This document shows, piece by piece, positions 6,213 to 9,598 of a stretch of DNA of 9,598 nt. The translations under genes and the position numbers were made by a program. The notes below the pieces were generated by a model. That model did no database searches, was not told the DNA's origin, and was given only the letters and a program-made list of their open reading frames with translations. Location: assembly GCA_900549455.1 (NCBI GenBank), contig UROM01000062.1:1-9598 (forward strand), given 5' to 3'. Position 1 is the first letter of the stretch; each line of letters begins with the position of its first letter. This DNA comes from an uncultured Collinsella sp. (GTDB lineage: Bacteria > Actinomycetota > Coriobacteriia > Coriobacteriales > Coriobacteriaceae).

Positions 6213-7361
6213 ATGGCCAAGAATTCAGGTCCCGTACGTACCGTTCATGCACGCACGACGGGTAAAGAGCGCGACGAGATGATCGCCACCACCAAGGCCG
6301 AGATCGAGAAGAAGTTCGGCCAGGGCTCTATTATGAGGTATGGCGACGGCGGTCCCGAGCTCGAGGTCGAGGCTATTCCGACGGGCTCTCTGGCGCTTGA
6401 TGCCGCCTTGGGTATCGGCGGCGTGCCGCGCGGCCGTATCGTCGAGATTTATGGCCCCGAGTCCTCCGGTAAGACGACGCTTTCGCTCGAGATTCTTGCA
6501 GAGGCGCAGGCCATGGGCGGTGTCGTGGCATTTATCGATGCCGAGCATGCGCTTGATCCCACCTATGCTGCGCGCATCGGCGTTGATATCGATGAGGTCC
6601 TGATTTCCCAACCCGATACGGGCGAGCAGGCGCTCGAGATCGTCGATATGCTTGTACGCTCCGGTGCCATCGATGCCATCGTCGTCGACTCTGTTGCCGC
6701 CTTGACTCCGCGTGCTGAGATCGAGGGCGAGATCGGTGACACGACGGTGGGTCTGCAGGCTCGTTTGATGAGCCAGGCGCTTCGCAAGCTCGCCGGCTCG
6801 CTTTCCAAGTCCAACACGACCTGCATCTTCATTAACCAGCTGCGCGAGAAGATCGGCGTCATGTTCGGCAATCCCGAGACCACCACGGGCGGCCGCGCGC
6901 TCAAGTTCTTCTCTTCCGTGCGAATCGATATTCGTAAAATCGATACCATCAAGCTCAAGGACGAGGTTATCGGCAATCGCGTTCGTGCCAAGGTCGTTAA
7001 GAACAAGGTGGCCGCTCCGTTCCGCTCGGCCGAGTTTGACATCATGTATGGCACCGGCATCTCCAAAGAAGGCTCGATTCTGGATATGGCCGTCGAGTGC
7101 GGCATCTGTAAAAAGATGGGGTCCTGGTTTGCCTATGGCGAGGATAAGCTCGGCAACGGTCGCGAGGCCGCTAAGACATTCCTGCGTGAGCATCCCGATT
7201 GCGCCGACGAGATCGAGCACAAGGTTCGCCTTGCCTGCGGTCTTGAGTATGACGACGATGCCCCCTCCGAGGTTGAGTTGACCGACCAGCCCGCACCCGA
7301 GGAGTTTGATGAGCTGTACGCCATCGATGGCTCCGCGATGCTCGACGATGACGACGAGTAG
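6213..7361 (+). CDS. recA: Recombinase RecA
   Basis: RecA is the ATP-dependent strand-exchange protein of homologous recombination and the co-protease that triggers LexA cleavage in the SOS response. The 382-residue protein shows Walker A GPESSGKT (residues 81-88), the catalytic Glu in FIDAEHALDP (E111, equivalent to E. coli E96), Walker B in AIVVDSVAAL, DNA loop L1 around EIGDTTVGLQARLM (173-186), and loop L2 with FGNPETTTGG. Relative to E. coli the N-terminus is about 15 residues longer. The C-terminus ends in an acidic tail (LDDDDE), as in many RecA proteins. In L1 the frequent Ser-His pair is Thr-Thr (T177, T178). Expression should be SOS-controlled through the LexA box upstream. recX follows after 11 nt. 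Confidence 0.98.
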   Translation: MAKNSGPVRTVHARTTGKERDEMIATTKAEIEKKFGQGSIMRYGDGGPELEVEAIPTGSLALDAALGIGGVPRGRIVEIYGPESSGKTTLSLEILAEAQAMGGVVAFIDAEHALDPTYAARIGVDIDEVLISQPDTGEQALEIVDMLVRSGAIDAIVVDSVAALTPRAEIEGEIGDTTVGLQARLMSQALRKLAGSLSKSNTTCIFINQLREKIGVMFGNPETTTGGRALKFFSSVRIDIRKIDTIKLKDEVIGNRVRAKVVKNKVAAPFRSAEFDIMYGTGISKEGSILDMAVECGICKKMGSWFAYGEDKLGNGREAAKTFLREHPDCADEIEHKVRLACGLEYDDDAPSEVELTDQPAPEEFDELYAIDGSAMLDDDDE

Positions 7362-7372
7362 CGGATGCCGAC

Positions 7373-8065
7373 ATGTCGTATACGGTGACCGAGGCCACGG
7401 TCGTCTTTCCCGATAAGAAGGCGGCCTCCTCGTTCTCGAGCGGTTATGCGTCTAAAAAGCCCTGCGCGCATATCGATTGCGATCTCGAGGGCGGTTTTGA
7501 ACGTTCCATTTGGATTCCCGTGCGCGTGGCGCGCCTGTACGTTAAGAACCGCCCCGATCTTCCCTGTGATTGGGATGACTTTCGCGAGGCGGTGCAGCTT
7601 ATCGAACGTAAATGTGCGCTCACCATGGTGACTGAGATGCTTTCGCGCCGCGATCATGCCACGGGCGAGGTGCGCGATAAGTTGGCGCGCTATGGCTTTC
7701 GACAGCCTGCGATCGATTTTGCAGTTGCTCGTGCGACCGAGTATCGTTTTTTGGATGAGAACCGCTTTTGTTCGTACTTTATCGAAGAACGCAAACGTCG
7801 CGGCTGGGGTCAGCGTAAGATCGAGGCTGAACTCAAGCGCCGTCATGTCGTACTTGACGATATCCCCGGGTATCCAGAGGATTATTTTGCCGTGGATGAC
7901 GACTTGGCTCGTGCGTCGGCCTTGCTCGCTAAACGTCGCGTTCCCGAAGCGCGTGCATTCGAAAAGCTCGTCAGATTTTTGATGGGTAAGGGCTTCTCGT
8001 ATCACATCGCCGCCGATGCCGTTAAGGCGCGCCTCGATGCCTCAAGCGAGGAATGCGCCGTGTAA
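7373..8065 (+). CDS. recX: Regulatory protein RecX
   Basis: RecX binds the RecA filament and modulates, usually inhibits, its activity. It is a small all-helical protein built from tandem three-helix units. The 230-residue product contains the core signatures ALTMVTEMLSRRDHATGEV, RDKLARYGF, ATEYRFLDENRFCSYFIEER and KRRGWGQRKIEAELKRR, which match RecX. About 75 residues before the first repeat (SYTVTEATVVFPDKK onward) form the N-terminal extension common in Gram-positive homologues. The start ATG 7373 lacks a strong ribosome binding site (only CGGA at 7362-7365). With an 11-nt gap to recA, translation probably depends on coupling. The gene should share the LexA-controlled recA promoter. An upstream ATG at 7365 is out of frame. 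Confidence 0.93.
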   Translation: MSYTVTEATVVFPDKKAASSFSSGYASKKPCAHIDCDLEGGFERSIWIPVRVARLYVKNRPDLPCDWDDFREAVQLIERKCALTMVTEMLSRRDHATGEVRDKLARYGFRQPAIDFAVARATEYRFLDENRFCSYFIEERKRRGWGQRKIEAELKRRHVVLDDIPGYPEDYFAVDDDLARASALLAKRRVPEARAFEKLVRFLMGKGFSYHIAADAVKARLDASSEECAV

Positions 8066-8105
8066 GCGTGCGCATGGTACGCCCCTGCCGTTCACCGCTT
8101 GATAG

Positions 8106-8129
8106 GCGCCGTGCCGGGTGCGTTTATTT
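8106..8129 (+). terminator. Weak candidate terminator after recX
   Basis: GCGCC (8106-8110) can pair with GGTGC (8117-8121), with one G-U pair, around a six-base loop, and is followed by GTTTATTT. A longer imperfect pairing of 8068-8080 with 8111-8123 is also possible. The stem is short, and its T-tract overlaps the -35 box of the next promoter, so this is only a plausible recA-recX terminator. Confidence 0.35.
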
Positions 8130-8156
8130 GACAGTTGTTGCGGTTCAACGTAGGAT
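8128..8156 (+). promoter_or_regulatory. Predicted promoter for rny
   Basis: A perfect -35 box TTGACA (8128-8133), a 17-nt spacer and TAGGAT (8151-8156, four of six) make a good SigA-type promoter. Transcription would start near 8163, about 160 nt before the rny start codon. No LexA box is present, so rny appears independent of SOS control. Confidence 0.75.
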
Positions 8157-8261
8157 AATTACTGTCATTTGCTTTGTGATATGTGCTCATCTGTGATGAG
8201 TTTGTTTATATGTTTATCTGTATCCGACCCGCATAAGCTGCGCCCATATTACTCAAATGTC

Positions 8262-8287
8262 GCGAGCCGTTCGTAAGGACGGTTCGC
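8262..8287 (+). other. GUAA-capped hairpin in the rny leader
   Basis: Bases 8262-8272 pair with 8277-8287 in an 11-bp stem (two G-U pairs) closed by a C-G pair and a GUAA loop, a GNRA-type tetraloop. TTTGCTGT follows, which is a weak T-tract. The hairpin lies about 100 nt into the predicted leader and 35 nt before the rny ATG. It could be an attenuator, a processing or stability element, or the end of a short leader RNA. A smaller hairpin (CTCATC with GATGAG, 8186-8200) followed by a T-rich run lies upstream. Confidence 0.5.
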
Positions 8288-8322
8288 TTTGCTGTGTAAC
8301 GAATCCATAAAAAGGAGTGAGC

Positions 8323-9571
8323 ATGCCTATCATTGCAGCGCTCGTTGGCATCGTATTGGGTGCCATCGCCGCCATTGCCTACATGCGCACCGCCAAGCAG
8401 GGTAGTCTTCACGAGGCCGACGAAAAGATCCAGTCGGCACACGCGCAGGCAGAGTCCCTGATCGGTGATGCAAAGCGTCAGGCCGAGACCCTCAAAAAAG
8501 AGGCTCTGCTCGAGGCTAAGGAAGAGATCATTAAGAACAAGCAGGCCGCCGAGGCCGAGGACAAGCAGCGTAAGAGCGAGATTCGCACGCTCGAAAATCG
8601 CGTGATGCAGCGCGAAGAATCGCTCGATCGCCGCAACGATGCTCTTGATAAGCGCGAGCATCAGCTGTCCAGCCAGGCCGGTCAGGTCGAGAAGCGCTCT
8701 CGCGAGCTTGAGGAGCTCTGCGCCAAGCAGACTTCCGAGCTTGAGCGTATTGCCGACCTTACGCGCGAGGACGCTCACAAGGAGCTGCTCGACAAGGTCC
8801 GCGGCGAGGTTACCCACGAGGCGGCCACCATCATCCGCGAGTCCGAGCAGCAGGTCCGCGCCGAGTGCCACAAGACCGCTCAGGAGATTCTCTCCCTGGC
8901 GATTCAGCGTTGCGCCGCCGACCATACCGCCGAGGTCACCGTTACTTCCGTGCACATTCCCTCCGATGACCTCAAGGGTCGCATCATCGGTCGCGAGGGT
9001 CGCAACATCCGCACCTTTGAGCAGGTGTCTGGCGTCAACCTCGTGATTGACGACACCCCCGAGACCGTCGTGCTTTCGAGCTTCGATCCGGTCCGTCGTG
9101 AGACTGCCCGCGTGGCGCTCGAGAACCTTATTGCCGACGGCCGCATTCACCCCGCCCGCATCGAGGAGATGTATCACAAGGCTGCCGACTTGGTTCAGCA
9201 GCGTGTGCGCGAGGCCGGCGAGCAGGCCGCCTTCGATACCGGTATCCACGACCTGCACCCCGAGATCGTCAAGACCCTGGGCGCTCTGCGCTACCGCACC
9301 TCGTTTGGTCAGAACGTGCTGCAGCACTCGCTTGAGGTTTCCGACCTTTGCGGCGTGATGGCCTCCGAGCTTGGTTTGGATGTTGTGACCGCCAAGCGCG
9401 CCGGTCTTCTGCACGACCTGGGCAAGGCCATCGACCACGACGTTGAGGGCCCGCATGCTGTGATTGGCGCCGAGCTTGCCCGCCGTTATGGCGAGAAGCC
9501 CGTTATCGTTCACGCGATCGAGGCGCATCATGCCGATGTCGACCCCAACACGGTGCTCGACGTTCTGGTCC
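8323..9571 (+). CDS. rny: Ribonuclease Y (3' truncated by adapter sequence)
   Basis: RNase Y is a membrane-anchored endoribonuclease that starts mRNA decay in many Gram-positive bacteria. About 416 genuine residues are present out of roughly 520 in the family. Residues 3-20 form an N-terminal membrane anchor (IIAALVGIVLGAIAAIAY). Residues of about 28-180 form a long charged coiled coil (Glu/Lys/Arg/Ala). A KH domain contains GRIIGREG (219-226), and an HD domain has H335 (VLQHSLEVS), H364-D365 (LLHDLGK) and AIEAHH (H402, H403). ATG 8323 follows GGAG (8314-8317) in AAAAGGAGTGA. The frame stays open to the window end, but from 9572 it reads adapter (VSYTHLTL), so the C-terminal part is missing for technical reasons. 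The conserved family sequence would continue with V-Q-A-A-D, and base 9571 (C) fits the first base of the expected Gln codon. Confidence 0.95.
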
Positions 9572-9598
9572 CTGTCTCTTATACACATCTGACGCTGC
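9572..9598. other. Nextera/Tn5 sequencing adapter remnant (artefact)
   Basis: CTGTCTCTTATACACATCT (9572-9590) is the reverse complement of the Tn5 mosaic end used in Illumina Nextera libraries. It is followed by GACGCTGC, the start of the read-specific adapter. The switch falls in the middle of the conserved RNase Y HD domain. Translated, it gives the known artefact string SYTHLTL on the + strand and MCIRDR on the - strand. It is not part of the genome. Confidence 0.97.

Noticed and set aside
8181..8276. 31-codon leader ORF (ATG 8181 to TAA 8276) upstream of rny
   Set aside because: There is no ribosome binding site before either in-frame ATG, the codon use is unlike the neighbouring genes, and the 3' end lies in the hairpin. 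Without conservation data it cannot be supported.
8206..9588. 460-codon open frame on the - strand opposite rny, starting MCIRDR
   Set aside because: Its start codon and first residues are read from the sequencing adapter, and the rest is antisense to RNase Y.
1..9598. Mobile elements, CRISPR arrays, tRNA/rRNA genes, toxin-antitoxin or defence genes
   Set aside because: None seen. All coding space is taken by conserved housekeeping genes, and the two 257-nt intergenic regions contain only the regulatory elements listed.

Overview
The window is a stretch of bacterial chromosome of the housekeeping type. All nine genes lie on the + strand and are tightly packed, in the order ftsK (5' end outside the window), a rodZ-like gene, yajQ, rimO, pgsA, a cinA C-domain gene (pncC type), recA, recX and rny (cut at the 3' end). 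The sequence is GC-rich, with strong third-position G/C bias that creates long spurious antisense frames. The order ftsK / HTH-membrane protein / rimO / pgsA / cinA / recA / recX / rny is a known arrangement in Gram-positive bacteria. Together with protein style, a Gram-positive LexA box and a 382-residue RecA with an extended N-terminus and acidic tail, it suggests an actinobacterium, most likely of class Coriobacteriia (Collinsella-like). The taxon is an inference from memory of related proteins, not a search result.

Bases 1-5955 read as one probable transcription unit. ftsK overlaps the rodZ-like gene by one base, and the later gaps are 52, 26, 9 and 12 nt. The unit ends in a 10-bp GC-rich hairpin at 5963-5986. 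It combines chromosome segregation (FtsK), cell shape (RodZ-like), a nucleotide/c-di-GMP-binding protein (YajQ), ribosomal protein S12 modification (RimO), phosphatidylglycerol-phosphate synthesis (PgsA) and NMN deamidation (CinA C-domain).

Bases 5956-6212 are intergenic and hold the terminator, four 11-bp phased TTTGG repeats and a textbook SOS promoter. That promoter has TTGACC, a 17-nt spacer and TATTAT, with a perfect LexA box (CGAACAGCCGTTCG) inside the spacer. It drives recA and, 11 nt downstream, recX.

Bases 8066-8322 hold a weak terminator candidate, a second strong promoter (TTGACA, 17 nt, TAGGAT) and a leader of about 160 nt with a GUAA-capped hairpin ahead of rny (RNase Y).

The last 27 bases (9572-9598) are not genomic. 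They match the Illumina Nextera/Tn5 adapter, so RNase Y is truncated by a sequencing or assembly artefact. I found no new defence, mobile or CRISPR system. The points of interest are regulatory and structural details of a conserved core region.
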